DNA from: Mactra quadrangularis
Lineage: Eukaryota; Mollusca; Bivalvia; Venerida; Mactridae
NCBI GenBank assembly: GCA_025267735.1
Contig: CM046295.1
Span: 19,190,938-19,254,937 of the forward strand
Length of the DNA stretch: 64,000 bases
Direction: 5' to 3'
In this document: positions 19,122-31,179 of the stretch, piece after piece
Layout: each line of letters opens with the position of its first letter
How positions within the stretch are numbered: the stretch's first letter is position 1
Made by a program: the position numbers and the translations under genes
Notes under the pieces: model-generated
What the model saw: only the letters and a program-made list of their open reading frames with translations
What the model was told of the DNA's origin: nothing
Database searches by the model: none

Positions 19122-22100
19122 ACATATCAGCCGTTCTCCAGAAATGGTTACCATTTTGAAAAACACGTGTCTCCATGTTATATACGACTATATACACAAC
19201 GTGAAACAACACTTATGGTTTTAATCATTTGGAAATGTTAACTTAGATTGTTCTTGCTAAAGTGGTACAAAAGAAACATTGAAAACTTACGCCTTTTGGC
19301 AAAAGTTTGCTTAGCAAAAACTTCAATAAGTAGTAAAAGGCCGTGTCTCCAGCTCTATTTTTAATATTTGCTTTGAAAAATAATTAATCTAAGGTTTGTT
19401 ATTGCTTGTAATATGTATTTATTTTCCATATATGGGTAGTGAATTGTATGATTTTAAAGATATTCTACTGATACGAATATGAAATTCTAAGATTTTCTAC
19501 TTTTTAGGGTTGTCTCCAAAACAGTCCTATGTTACCGTAACTATTTTTGCATGGTTAAATTACTTTCCAAAAGGTGCTGTTGTTAATTGTTAATCCGTTT
19601 ACTAATACCACAATGAGTCAAATATCGTGGAAAACAAAGTTTGAATCTTATCTGTCCTAAGGAGAATGAACAAATTAACCCCAAACTCAAATTTTTAAAT
19701 GTCGCACAGTTGCTAGCGACAATATAGGTGTTTTTACATTGAATTGTTGTTTGCCACTGTACATTGGTGTGATCAAGTGCAAGTAACGCGTACATTTATT
19801 CTTACTTCTATTTTTATTGAGGAAAACTTTAACGGAACACAGGGATTCCGTAACGACTATTCTCCGTAACAAGTATTTGACATGCTATATGATATAATTT
19901 ATAAAAGAAACAAGCTGTTATTGTTTTCGATATTCCTCTTTTGATCATTTGATCATGTTAAAAGCAAAATTAGGCCTTAGCACTAACAATTACGGTACAT
20001 GTGTAAGAAAACATATTTTAGTGCAGGTACAGGATGAAGGATAAATATGAAATCTGTGTAATGGATGACTGTCATAGTATTAATATTACAATTATTAATA
20101 CATTCATTGACATATTTCTTTAAGTGGAAAGAAAAAATGTTGATGTCTCTTTAATTGAGAATGAAAATTCATTTCGTTACGGAAGATAGAGGGCTTGTTA
20201 CGGAACATAGATTGTAATAATAACGATTTATGCGATCATTGAATTAAATTGAATACATTTAACATCATCACAGTACTTTTACTACGTAAACAGACTAACT
20301 GAACGTTTTCCAGTCTTATATGATGAAAATTGATGAAAATAATTGCGTCCGTGGAGATTTTCATATTTGACACACCTGTATGTGTTTCAAATTTGTAACA
20401 AAACAATATTTGTGTAACCAATTTATGCAAAATTATGGTCATGACAACAATAAAGAATATTTAACAAATTGGCAATGTCTGAATCGAATTAACAATGATT
20501 CTTACACATTAAAACAATGACCTAAAAAATCAGCATGTCTAAAGATTTGAGAATGTTGATATCATTCAAAAGTTTCATTTTATCTTGTGCGTTATCAGTT
20601 GAAATTTCCAGTTATTGCTTCAAAAAATGTCTTCACCACTGATGACTAATATCAACATGAGCACCCATCAGAGACGTTGCACAAAGACAATTTTAAACGT
20701 CTCTTGCACCTACGACACATATATTCAAAATTCGAATTAAACAGCTAGGAATTTCGGAACGCATAAAATATGATGGAATATCTTATCAAATTTCTTTAAA
20801 GACCACATCTGCTAAGCTAACTTTAGATACCATACTATTTATCATTATTTAATGATATTCTTACTTTATTAATTTCATGGGGTAAGAAACAAGTAAATAC
20901 ATTAATAAGTGATTGCAGTATTTTAATGAAAATAAAATATATTACAAAATAAATTTAGCAATACCAAAGTGTTTGCCAGTTCAATTTTAGAAATACTTTG
21001 TAAACGTATACATACACATATGACAAAACAGTTTCCTTTCATTTTAGGTATATATCAAATGCAATGTTTGGCCAAAGTTAAATTTAAGCTAAACTATGCA
21101 TAAAAATTATAAAAATGTTTCTGGATTTGATTTCATTCCAAAATGTGATTGTTAATATAAAAATGTTTCTCACTAGTTTTAGTCTGATCACGTCCTCGAG
21201 TTTTAATTCGCCCGGATTTAAAATTACCCATTTTACTGCATAATATTTATTTGGCCTACACGGTCACCAGAAATTATTATGTCAAACCCAAACGAATGGG
21301 TTGTTAATATTATTATTTCCCATCGTGGTGCTTAGCATATGTTCCGTAACGCCACTTAGCGTAGTTATTTTTCGCAAGTAGCTAATTCATTGACTATCTA
21401 TAATGTTCATCACGATCAGTGTCGTATATTTCATATATCTACATGGTATACACACTAGAACATATCAGTAAAAGTGCATTTTAGTTAGGTTAATACCATC
21501 ATACTTACTTCATATGTCTCATTTGTTATATTAAATGCTCAGTGTTATTGTAATTTTGTAATATGGCAACACTTAAACTTAAATTTTGTTAAAAACATAA
21601 GGAAATACTCTGTGCTGTTAATAAATCATACTTTTGTATTGTTTAATTGATATTAAAATGCATTTTTGTTCGAGTTGGCAAGATTTTCTAATTTTTACTA
21701 TGTTCCGTAACTCCATGGCACATCGAATATGTCATTATGTATGAGCATACAGCGTCATGTTTCAAACTAATTTACATTTTATTTTGTGCCTTATATGTTG
21801 TAGTTTTCCACAATTTGGAAAAGAATGGTCCACATGTCTGTATGTGACAAATACACATGATGACATAATTGTGTTACGTTATCTTATCTTAACAACAAAA
21901 AATGATGATGACTTCTACATGCGCTATTCTGACATTCATGTATATATTGCGAAGTTGTTCGCTTAAATTTGTTTAACTATTCACCATTGAATGATATTCC
22001 ATACTTACATGGACAGAAATACAGACTTGCATTTTAAAACTAGGTATCTACTACTTGAGCTCGTGATTCTATGCTCCGTAACGTAGGAGTTGACGTATAC

Positions 22101-22278
22101 TTTTTGAACTCGTATATCTTTCTCAGTCTTAGAATGGTGTGCGTTATATTTTTGTTTCGAGACCACGAAGGTTTGAATTTTGCAATTATGTTAAAAAATA
22201 AATGTTTACAGTAGTTTCATTTTTCGACATTTCACTTTTCAAAATGGTAACGATTTCTGGAGAACGGCTGATATATGT
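19122..22278. repeat. 3.16-kb segment bounded by ~40-bp inverted repeats
   Basis: The left copy 19122-19162 (ACATATCAGCCGTTCTCCAG then AAATGGTTACCATTTTGAAA) pairs with 22236-22278 read on the other strand, with one substitution and one 2-bp indel. Inside, the octamer TCCGTAAC or its complement GTTACGGA occurs at 19847, 19863, 20176, 20197, 21343, 21704 and 22075. Short frames inside are unrecognised. This may be the core of the larger element at 17587-24518. Confidence 0.6.
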
Positions 22279-23316
22279 AATGTTACCGAAAAAATGAAGA
22301 ATCACCATATCTTGCAATGCATCGTCTAAAATGTTTGGAGTGGAACATATTTAAATGTTACATACGAGATTGACAAGTTGTCTCAACGTACCATCCTTCT
22401 TTGGGGGAGTCCTGGCAGTTGATGGTGAATATACTCCAAATGTGATTAATATTCAGACATGTTTAAACTTTTGGCACTGATGCATCAGATTTGTTATGTG
22501 TTCTTTCAAGATATTTAGTGTTAAGTGAAACAATACATTTTTAAATTTTCTACTGGGCCATGTTTTGTAATTAATGAATCCCTTAAAACCACCCTCTTGC
22601 ACAGTGTAACACTATTTGCTAAATCATGAGCTAGACACTGGGTTCAAATAGCAGTGTATATCTTAAAATAAGAATTGGCATCTACGCCACGTAATTTCTC
22701 TCAATCCTTGTAAATAAAACCAAATTCTATTACACACTTTTGATGGAAATGTGCTTTTGTTAGTTCTCCATTTTTTATCAATGGCCAGAGTTATTTACAA
22801 TGAAATAAAGAACATTCATGATTCAGTTGTGATATCTGATGTCTAGATCGGACTTGAAATGATCCTAATTGCAAATTCTCTTATTTACTATCAAAATGTG
22901 TTACAATGTCAACAGAATTTCTATCAATTGATTTGGCATAAATATACTCTTGAAAGATAATAGAACATGCACACAATACTTACAATGTCATTAGCTTTTT
23001 CTTTTTTATAACCTCCTTTAAATACATATTGATTATTATTGATGTTGCAATTATATTGGGAAAGTGGTCGCTATTTTAAGGATATCGCAACATATGTTTT
23101 TCAATGAATTAAATATTATCAGAATAGTGTCTCTAAATTGCGATCTTAGAAACGATTTGCTTCAAGAGTCAACTGGAAAGCTAACAAGTATCAACGATTT
23201 GATATTCGCAAGACCAAGAGATATAAAAACCTAAACATAATGCTGGATACCCATTTGTTAGGAGTTATGTCTTTCAATGTGAATTGAAATTAATTTTCAA
23301 ACTCTAATCATACATT
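22279..23316. other. No recognisable feature
   Basis: AT-rich, non-coding on inspection. I could not match it convincingly to the inverse of 18080-19121. Confidence 0.45.
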
Positions 23317-24518
23317 TTGACCTCCATCTTGAATTCTTGAAGTTATCCAAAAATACCAATATGGCATCAATCGGTTACATAAACAAAAAAGGATTAACTA
23401 CGAAATAAAATGCATTGAAACCATTTTGTAAACCCCAGTCTATGACTTAGCTCATTGTGGTTGATATATACCCGACAGCTAGTTTTTTACGCCATTATAG
23501 CCGCCATCTTGGATTTTTGAAATTGCCAAATGATGCCAGTGTGGCATCAACTAGTTTTATGAACTAAACTAAAGAGTAATTCCTACAAAAATGCATTAAA
23601 ACTTTTTTGAAATGCCTCTATGTACGATCCTGCTCATTGTGGTTGATATACGCGACAAGTGTAGTTTTTATCCGCCATTTTGTCCACCATCTTGGATTGG
23701 ATAATAAACAAGGGGTACCAAAATTGCAAAAAAATACAATTACAGATAATGTTAGACTAATTTCAGCTATTTAAAATTAGTCTGTGATAAGGATGGATTT
23801 ATTATACATTAATCAGCTTTCATCCGCCATTTTGTCCGCCATCTTGAATTTTGGGAGTTCCCCAAGAGTGCCGAAGTGACATCATCCATTTTCGTAAACT
23901 ACGATGTCTTAGCTTCAAGAAAATTGCAAAAAACATTTTTACATCCTTCCATGCACTGTTCAATTGATTTGTGTAGTTTATATACCGGACTAATATATAC
24001 CAGACAGTTAGTTATATACGCCATTATAGCCGCCATCTTGGATTTTGGAAATTGCCAAATGATGCCAGTGTGGCATCAACTAGTTTTATGAACTAAACTA
24101 AAGAGTAATTCCTACAAAATGCATTAAAACTTTTTTGAAATGCCTCTATGTACGATCCAGCTCATTGTGGTTGATATACCCGACAAGTGTAGCTTTTATC
24201 CGCCATTTTGTCCGCCATCTTGGATTGTATAATAAACGAGGGGTACCAAAATTGCATGGAATAAAATTGCAGATAATGTTAGACTAATTTCAGCTATTTA
24301 TATGATCAGACTGTGGTAAAGATGGATTAATTATACAAAAATCAGCTTTCATCCGCCATTTTGTCCGCCATCTTGAATTTTGGGAGTTGCCCAAGGGTGC
24401 CGAAGTGGCATCATCCAGTTTCGTAAACTACAATGTCTTAGCTTCAAGAAAATGCAAAATCATTTTCTACATCATTCCATGCACGGTTCAGTCGATTTTT
24501 GTAGTTTATATACCGGAC
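23317..24518 (+). repeat. Right array of ~180-bp GCCATCTTGGATT subunits with a 530-bp duplication
   Basis: GCCATTATAGCCGCCATCTT occurs at 23491 and 24021, and CATCCGCCATTTTGTCCGCC at about 23821 and 24350, giving a 530-bp direct duplication made of three subunits. A more diverged subunit precedes it at about 23317. The 71-codon frame at 23876-24091 is a translation of the repeat. Confidence 0.75.
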
Positions 24519-25302
24519 TAATACAGTTAAATCCAGAATATCTAAATTTGTAGGGTTTAGAAAAAAACAAGTTAGATCATTCTTTATTTTGGTTGATTAC
24601 CCAATTTCATTAGTCATTATTGTTTTAAGTAATAATATCACTAGCTCTTATTATTTTTTCCTAGACCTATTGGAGCAGTCTGTTTTTCCCGTTGTCAATC
24701 TTTACATTTGCCCTGGCATCCCCCCCCCATCCCCTTGGGGAAAAAGGTCGGGGGGGGGGTTGGCCAGTACACTGGCTTTTAAACTATTTTGTTTAGTAAA
24801 AGACTGAAGTCTTTTTAGTCACAGAGGCAGTATTGCTCTTCGAGTCAATTTATATGTAAAATATTTACCATGCAAAAAATTAACAAAATTTTTCCGACCC
24901 CCTGCCTGGTATTGTGTATATTATTCATTGATGCATGGCTTTGTCTGCATGTTATATCAATACAATTCTCATGTAAAATTATATATTGACAAGCTAGCGT
25001 AAGCTAGCGTAAGATATTACGTGGTTTCGAAGAACGATAATGAGTACCGATGGTTAGTGTCAAATTTCGACAATTTCTGTAAAATTGGCGTTATGGTAGA
25101 ATAATGATACTTGCATGTTGCGATTGCAGCTTTGCAAACCATTAACACTCATTGAGTATTTGTTATGGAAATTTGGTTCCTGTGGGCTGATTAGTAATTT
25201 AGGCTGTGTTAGAATTATTTGTACTGACAGGCATTGCCTTAATCATTAACAACATATTCTAATGTATTGGCTTTCCCTGAACTGAGCTTGAAAGATAACA
25301 AA
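24519..25302. other. C- and G-runs at 24720-24765; otherwise nothing
   Basis: A C8 run then a G10 run flank ATCCCCTTGGGG. A directly repeated AAGCTAGCGT occurs at about 24992. No gene recognised. Confidence 0.5.
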
Positions 25303-25308
25303 AAATAA

Positions 25309-25327
25309 CCCCCCCCCCCCCCCCCCA
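25309..25327. repeat. C homopolymer (~18-20 C)
   Basis: A long uninterrupted C run upstream of a SINE. Its length in the assembly may be inexact. Confidence 0.7.
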
Positions 25328-25342
25328 CCTGCTGATTTTTCA

Positions 25343-25637
25343 ACCCCGGTCCGTGGCGCAGTTGGTTAGCGCATCTGGATTTGGAATCTCATGTCCCAAA
25401 AGGGGTACTGGTTCGAATTCTAGGCGGGGAGGATATACCCATTCCATGAAAATTTGACAATAATGTAAATTTTTCTCCATTAATAAGATATATTGAGAAG
25501 TTACTGGCCTTGTGGAAGGGTAGGTGAGTGCTGGTTATAGACACGGGTCCAGGAATGCTAGGTTTGGTGTGCTGGACCGTTTAATGACCTAAATGACCTA
25601 AATTGTGTTGACACACTGTTAAACCCAATTAAAAAAG
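25343..25637 (+). mobile_element. tRNA-derived SINE, family B
   Basis: Head GGTCCGTGGCGCAGTTGGTT and TACTGGTTCGAATTC, then CCATGAAAATTTGACAATAA, then a core GGGTAGGTGAGTGCTGGTTA and GGTCCAGGAATGCTAGG, then a tail CTGTTAAACCCAATTAAAA. Target duplication is uncertain: GCTGATTTTTC on the left resembles GCTAATTTTCC on the right. Confidence 0.8.
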
Positions 25638-26084
25638 GAGCTAATTTTCCCCTTAAAAAGGACTCTCCTACCTTTCCTTTAAGAGTGAAAACAAACACTA
25701 TTACCTATGCAGTATTTAATAAAATTCTACCAACTAGGCAGGCCACACAGGCATATCCCAAAATTCTAATTTTTATTTGATATTGCCTAAACTGTAAAAT
25801 AGAGTACTATGAACGAAAAAACAAAACTTCAGGAAAAGCAGATTACGTAACAATGGCCTAACAGAAAAATATGTTTTATTCATTTTGTGTATTCCTGATA
25901 ATTCGTTTAGGGTAGGAAAGAATGAACAAATAAAAAAAACCTAATATAAAGCACAGGTGGGGTTGGGTATAAAGTTACTTGTTAGTTCTGGATCATTTAT
26001 TTAACAATGTAATAGGCTAGGTACAGACTAAAACACAGCCCAAGATTGTTTACAACTTATTGTTGAGTAACTTTTGGTTAAGGC
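25638..26084. other. No recognisable feature
   Basis: AT-rich intergenic sequence; nothing identified. Confidence 0.5.
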
Positions 26085-26675
26085 TAAAAGACAGGCTGGT
26101 TTAGGATAAAAGACTGGTACTGGTTTGGGATATAAGTCTGGACTGGTTGGGGATAAAATACTGTGCTGGTTTGGGATAAAAACTGTACTGGACTGGGATA
26201 GAGGACTTGACTGGACAAGGTTAAAAGACTGGACTGGTTGTGGCTAAAAGACTTGACTGGACTGGATAGAGGACTTGACTGGTTAAGGTTAAAAGATTGG
26301 AGTGGTTTGGGATTAAAGAATGGACCGGTTTGGGATAAAAAAATTGGAATGGTTAAGATAAAAAAAAGAACTGGTTTAGGATAAAAGACTTGACTGGTTA
26401 AGGTTAAAATACTGGAATGGTTTAGGTTAAAAGACTGAACTGGTTAAGAATAAAAAACTGGACTGGTAAATGATAAAAAAACTGAACTGGTTTGGGATAA
26501 ATGACTAGACTGCTTGTGGATAAAGTACTGGACTGGTTAAAGATAAAAGACTTGACTGGTTCAGGTTAAAATACTGGACTGGTTTAGGTCAAAAGACTAG
26601 ACTGGTTAAGAATCAAAAACTGGACTGGTTAAGAATAATGAAACTGGACTGGTTTGGTGTAAAAGACTGACTGAA
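26085..26675 (+). repeat. Degenerate minisatellite, ~23-25-bp unit (ATAAAAGACTGGACTGGTT)
   Basis: About 24 imperfect units. The core GACTGGACTGGTTTGGGATA varies by substitution and small indel between neighbours, suggesting an old array. It has stops in all frames and is not coding. Confidence 0.85.
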
Positions 26676-27003
26676 GTTGTCATCTTCTTTTGGGAGGCAA
26701 ATCCAGTTACTTTAAGTGACAGGAAGTCCTAGGGAGAGACTGTAGTAAATATTTAAAACTTAAAAGTATTGATAAATGGTGTAAAATCCAGACAAATACA
26801 CTGTAACACTGTGCTCTGTGGATAAATTCTGCTACAAGGATTATACACATATTGCACTAATTGACTTCATGCACTCATTTTTAATTGGCATATGTTTTTT
26901 TGTGGTTTTATGGTAAAATTTTAAGGTACCTTAGTGGAAAAACGAGAAAGACAGTATGTAGTCCAGGTATTTTAATATGAGTTTTCAATCTTTTTGAACT
27001 AAT
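26676..27003. other. No recognisable feature
   Basis: AT-rich; nothing identified. Confidence 0.5.
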
Positions 27004-27303
27004 ATCCATAGGCTGATCCAGAGGGGGGGGGGGGTCAGGGGGTCCGGACCCCCCAACCCCTAGAATTTCCAAAATGTACCTGTCCATTAGTGTATTTCTT
27101 GACTGTAAGTCATTTTTAAGTAGCATGAAGCAATTTTTCTTGGTGCTTAACATGGATTTAATGGTAATGTAGTTTGTATTATTAATATGTTGCATTATTC
27201 TGCGAAAAGTATATAATGTGGTTGTGGTGCGAAAGTTTGGACCCCCCCCCTAGAAAAAGTTCGGACACCCCCCTTGAAAAAATTTCTGGATCCTCCCCTG
27301 ATA
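27004..27303. mobile_element. MITE-like element with C-run/GGATCC ends
   Basis: Left end CTGATCCAGAGGGGG and right end CTGGATCCTCCCCTGAT are inverted around the shared word GGATCCAG-GGG. The interior (AATTTCCAAAATGTACCTGT, TTATTAATATGTTGCATTAT) is repeated at 46544-46790 and its duplicate. A minus-strand 95-codon frame over it is spurious. Confidence 0.6.
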
Positions 27304-27744
27304 TCATTTCACAATTGTAGAGTATTTGTCGACCTTTGGCGATAAAAAATGATCAAAACAGCATAACTTATAGATTTTTTAAAGAGAGAGGGTACTTTAT
27401 TTTAAAACTTAGCTTTTTTATCTTGTGTTGCAATCTTTACTTTTTAAAGTTGAAAACTATCTCTTTGTTACTGTGGGATTCACTCCAATGATTAAATGAT
27501 TTTGTACACTAATTTACTGAGTAATTCAGTAACTCCTAAATCTTGTAAAATGCCATACGCTCATTATCTATGTTGAAAATCTTGTACCTTTTTCTAAAAT
27601 CAAATCTGCAGGGTTGTAAGTAACTCATTTATTTTCATTTTGAGAGCTGTTTATCTAGATTTTTGAGGATACCAGTCCTCACCTATCCTAAAGTCTTACC
27701 AGACTGATAAAATTGTTTTGGCCTTGTTAAAAATTACCCCCAGT
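27304..27744. other. No recognisable feature
   Basis: AT-rich; nothing identified. Confidence 0.5.
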
Positions 27745-28068
27745 CCCCCCCCCCCCCCCCCCCGGCTAGCTCAGTTGGTAGTGCACATTAGTCTACTGAT
27801 CTAATGAGGGGTCATTGGATCAATTCATGGGCACAGTTTACTTCGTGGAGCTTGGTCATGAAATATTTTCTACGGCCATTCCCCCTCCTACCACTGATTT
27901 TAAATCATGTAGGACAGTAGTCAGTCACTGACGGTTAAATCCAGAGATTTAGCCTTTCCAGGAACAGTGAGTAGGCGGACTGACCACCGTTTTATAACCT
28001 ATACTACATATAACCTACTATACTATAACCTATGTGTTGCTACAGCGTTAAACCCAACAAAAAAAAAG
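27745..28068 (+). mobile_element. C-run followed by SINE family A
   Basis: About 19 C lead into CCGGCTAGCTCAGTTGGTAG, a decayed B-box region (GGATCAATTCATGG), the family A body with CCAGAGATTTAGCCTTTCC, and a tail GCGTTAAACCCAACAAAAA. A short extra repeat (ATAACCTATACTA-type words, about 27995-28030) is unique to this copy. Confidence 0.8.
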
Positions 28069-28344
28069 AAAATATTTCTGTACAGTGTAAAGACTTATAG
28101 AAAAAACATTATGCTTGCGTTGAAATCTGTAAAGGACTGACTTAAACACAGATAAAAGAAGCCTTAGAAACTATGGGAATATTTTTTCATATTTTCATAT
28201 TTCTCACTTGTTCGACTTTTCTTCCAACTACTGACGATCTTAAGTATGTCTTTGAAAGTAATACAGATTCCATACTTTTCTAGGAAACCTTTTAACTTTC
28301 TCAGTTTCTACGGTAAAACCTCTCAGCTATGGTCATTAACAGAA
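28069..28344. other. No recognisable feature
   Basis: ACGGTAAAACCTCTCAGC at about 28311 resembles a pogo-like end; otherwise nothing. Confidence 0.4.
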
Positions 28345-28740
28345 CTTGATGCAATCTAATAAAAACACGATCTAAAATTATTCCTTTGCGCATACTCCCT
28401 TATTTTAGATCTGGCTACTTCATATCGCAGATTACGTTCAGCTGTCCTTGTCTCTTATAGTAATGTGACAAAATTATATTTGTGACTAAGTAATTTTGTT
28501 CACTAACTTGTTTACATCGTCTGCATCTTGAAATTTAAAAAAGGGCCGTCCAATCACTGCCTGTTGATAATGATATCGTCATATTTGTTTGCAAACTTCT
28601 GTTTAAAATAAAATTTACAAAATGAAGATGCTAATAATAGAATTTTGTCTACATGAAAGCAATGTATTGTTTGGTCGACACTAAAGTCTACTTGACGTGA
28701 CCCCCTTGAGTGATGAAAAGAGACACTATTTGACTATAGG
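28345..28740 (+). repeat. Dispersed repeat D, intergenic copy
   Basis: Colinear with the copy in the sulfotransferase intron (4680-5085), sharing ACACGATCTAAAATT, CTTGTTTACATCGTCTGC and TTGACGTGACC with substantial divergence. It directly adjoins repeat Z. Confidence 0.6.
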
Positions 28741-29130
28741 AGATCATTATTTGGTAATGGCTGTTTCCGAAAAAGACTGTCAGTCTTCGCGAAACATAGC
28801 AGACCAACGGACAAACCCTGTAAAAATTTAGAAGGTCCGTCTAGATCTGCAAGTTTACAGGACTGACTGTCAGGCAAAAAATTTGACGGCATAAATTTTT
28901 CAAATTTTAGTATAAGACTCAAAAGAGAGTTATGTTATAAATCAACCCATGAATGGTCAAATTTGAAATGAAACATTTATGATTAAATTCATTCACATAC
29001 GTAGGTAAAAATGCGTACAGTTTTCAATTCATCAAATATGAAAAATGTCTCCCGTCTTGTAAGACTTGGTTTGGTCCTGTAAAATTTTGATCTTTGATCT
29101 GTTATTGAGAGGTGGATTGTTGTTGTGTGG
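28741..29130. repeat. Dispersed repeat Z, split copy
   Basis: AACGGACAAACCCTGTAAAA and GTCTAGATCTGCAAGTTTAC (about 28810-28865) match the left half, and CTTGTAAGACTTGGTTTGGT (about 29057) matches the right half. Unrelated sequence lies between. Confidence 0.55.
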
Positions 29131-29387
29131 TGCCTATGAAGAAAAGGTTTTTCTGTTAATCTGAAAAAAATATTTTCTTTGAACCTTTGATGAAATATTC
29201 TGTGAACAATTTGGCATTTATTGAGTGTTTTTGAAGACCACTTGATGAAAGGTACCTGGAATGAGGATAAATTCTGGGAATATATTAATTTTTTGATGAT
29301 TGTATTTCAGAAACCAAATATCCGTTATAACCCTCTGATGTCCCTGATACTTAATGTGTGTACTGGTTGGCTTTATACTTAGATTAA
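29131..29387. other. No recognisable feature
   Basis: Short AT-rich interval; nothing identified. Confidence 0.5.
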
Positions 29388-29713
29388 TTTTTATTATACC
29401 CCAACCCCAATAGGAGTCAGCCTTTAAGCCGGATTTTTCAACGAAAAAAATCGGCTAATAGTTTGACGAAACACGGGCGGTCGGGCATCCGGTGTCATTA
29501 ACAATTGCATTAAAGCTTTTTCTTTTCCATATAATTATTTCTGCCATTTATTGTCATATCTTTATGAAACTTCAAACAATGATAACATACCATGTGATGT
29601 GAGGAACAGAAATAGAAAGTAACCACAACTACCTGGCTTAATTATGGATTATTTCCCCTTGTAATTTTTGCATTAAAGTTTTTAAATGTGGTTTCCACAT
29701 TACATTTCTTGTT
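29388..29713 (+). mobile_element. Helentron-like short element, family H3 (copy 1)
   Basis: Near the 5' end AGCCGGATTTTTC is followed by its partial inverse AAAAATCGGCT, forming a hairpin. A GGGCGGTCGGGCATCCGGTG stretch follows. The 3' end has the hairpin AATGTGGTTTCCACATT and then CTTGTT. This architecture recalls Helentron-associated (HINE/DINE-like) elements. An apparent insertion sits between TTTTTATTA and the hairpin. Confidence 0.6.
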
Positions 29714-30049
29714 CCTGTTGTTAAGATCTTATATCTGTACAATGGTTAATTTGAAAGCTAATTATGGGTGTACTTTAGTAAAATTGTGTTTTCTCTCTTC
29801 CCCTCCCTTTCCCCTCTCCCTATTATTCCTGTCTATTTTTGTTGCCATGATCCCTCCCCCCTCAATCTGTCCATCCTTTCTATTTCTGATAATTATTATC
29901 TCCCCCCCCTTTTTCTCACACTCTCTCTCAGGTTGTTTTTAGCCTTTGATCATGTTTATTATCAACAGGTGTATTCACAGGTAGTTCAATTAGTGTTAAT
30001 TATGATTAATAAATCATATCTCCTGTTTTTTTTGTTCTATATTCCAATA
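29714..30049 (+). other. Pyrimidine-rich tract; no gene
   Basis: About 29780-29935 is strongly C/T-biased (CTCTCTTCCCCTCCCTTTCC). The overlapping 84- and 132-codon frames read Pro/Ser/Leu/Phe from this composition and are not supported. Confidence 0.6.
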
Positions 30050-30190
30050 ACTGCCAAAGATGGCGGACCAACAGACTTTAAATCCTTTAAGAAAAAAACA
30101 GAAGGTCCATCCAGATCTGCAGGTTTACAGGACCAACTGTCAAACAATTTGATCTTAGCCACATAGTTTTCAATTCATCAAAACATGTAA
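30050..30190 (+). repeat. Dispersed repeat Z, left part
   Basis: GAAGGTCCATCCAGATCTGC, AGGTTTACAGGACCAACTGT and TTTTCAATTCATCAAAACAT correspond to 41205-41290. Confidence 0.6.
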
Positions 30191-30508
30191 AATTTATTCT
30201 CAGCAAAATGTCTGGTTCCAAGCTGTTTGCAAAGGTTTATATCGCCCTCAGCATGCTAAAGCTATTTGTTAGTTATTATTAAGAGTCAAAGACCTCTATT
30301 TCTTAGCCTGAGTTATTTTTCAGTCAACCTATTCCACTGTTAATAACAGATTTAATGCTTGATCTAAGTATAATTATATATACTTTTCTTTATCAGTTCT
30401 CTGCTTTCTCTCATCCACTCTTTATTTATATTGGCAACAATTTTTGTTACTAACTCTTTGAGGGTACTATAACACTGTACTTTACTGGGATAGTGGCGGT
30501 AGTTATGT
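30191..30508. other. No recognisable feature
   Basis: AT-rich; nothing identified. Confidence 0.5.
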
Positions 30509-30865
30509 TTTTTTAGCCAGATTTTTCAACAAAAAAAATAGTTTGGCGAAACACAGGTGGTCGGGTGGTCAGGCGGGCGGTCAGACGGCTGGTGTCGTTA
30601 ACAATTGCTTAAAAGTTTTTCTTAACCATATGATATATATTTCTGCCATTTATTGTCAGATCTTGATGAAACTTCACACAATGATTACTTACCATGTGAT
30701 GAAAGAATTATAAAGTAACCACAACTCTTCCTGCCTTTAATATGGATTATTTCCCTTTGTAATTTTTGTGTTAAAGTTTTTAATATGTTGCATATCTCTG
30801 TCATTTATGTTAAGATCTTGATGAAAATCCGACTTTAATGTGGTTTCCACATTACATTTCTTGTT
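30509..30865 (+). mobile_element. Helentron-like element, family H3 (copy 2)
   Basis: TTAGCCAGATTTTTCAAC, then GCGAAACACAGGTGGTCGGG with GGTC/GGGC repeats, and a 3' end with AATGTGGTTTCCACATT then CTTGTT. The second half of the 5' hairpin is partly lost. Confidence 0.6.
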
Positions 30866-30869
30866 TCTG

Positions 30870-30958
30870 TGGTATTCAGTGATAGGTTAGGTGCACTGGA
30901 TGCTGTAAAATAGCCTAAATTTTGTTGCCACAGCATTAAACCCAGTATTAAAGTTTTT
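30870..30958 (+). mobile_element. SINE family B, 3' fragment
   Basis: GATAGGTTAGGTGCACTGGA and GCATTAAACCCAGTATTAAA match the last ~80 bp of family B. Confidence 0.55.
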
Positions 30959-31179
30959 TTAGTTAGCGATTGTATATTTTAAAACATGGTAATTAAGTTG
31001 TATAACTGACTGCAAACTTCACGCTATAAATGACAAAATTTACTGAAATAAAAGTTTCTGTTTAGTAGAAATCTAACGTTACAAAAAAACTCACATTTTT
31101 TAATCTAGTAAATTTCAATTTTCATTCTGTTAAGTTAAAATAATGAATAAATTTTGGGTTTAACAATGTATTAAACTTG

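Larger units (their letters stand above)
17587..24518. mobile_element. Candidate 6.9-kb foldback-type element with tandem-repeat arms
   Basis: The left end (17587-18080) and right end (about 23317-24518) are arrays of the same ~180-bp subunit in opposite orientation. The clearest pair is 17600-17745 inverted against 24350-24518: CCGCCATCTTG, TGGGAGTTGCCCAAGG, AAGTGGCATCA and ATTTTCTACATCATT are shared in order, ending in CCGGAC|TA. TA abuts both ends. The interior has a further inverted pair at 19122-19162 and 22236-22278. No transposase frame survives. The alternative is two independent insertions of the same repeat in opposite orientation. Confidence 0.5.

Noticed and set aside
27745..27763. 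Long C-run considered as an assembly gap marker or regulatory site
   Set aside because: C-runs recur at several sites (25309, 27017-27055, 46740) and look like ordinary homopolymers. I see nothing regulatory.
29768..30166. 132-codon frame with hydrophobic and Ser/Pro-rich peptide
   Set aside because: Covers a pyrimidine-rich tract and then repeat Z. No signal, domain or splice support.
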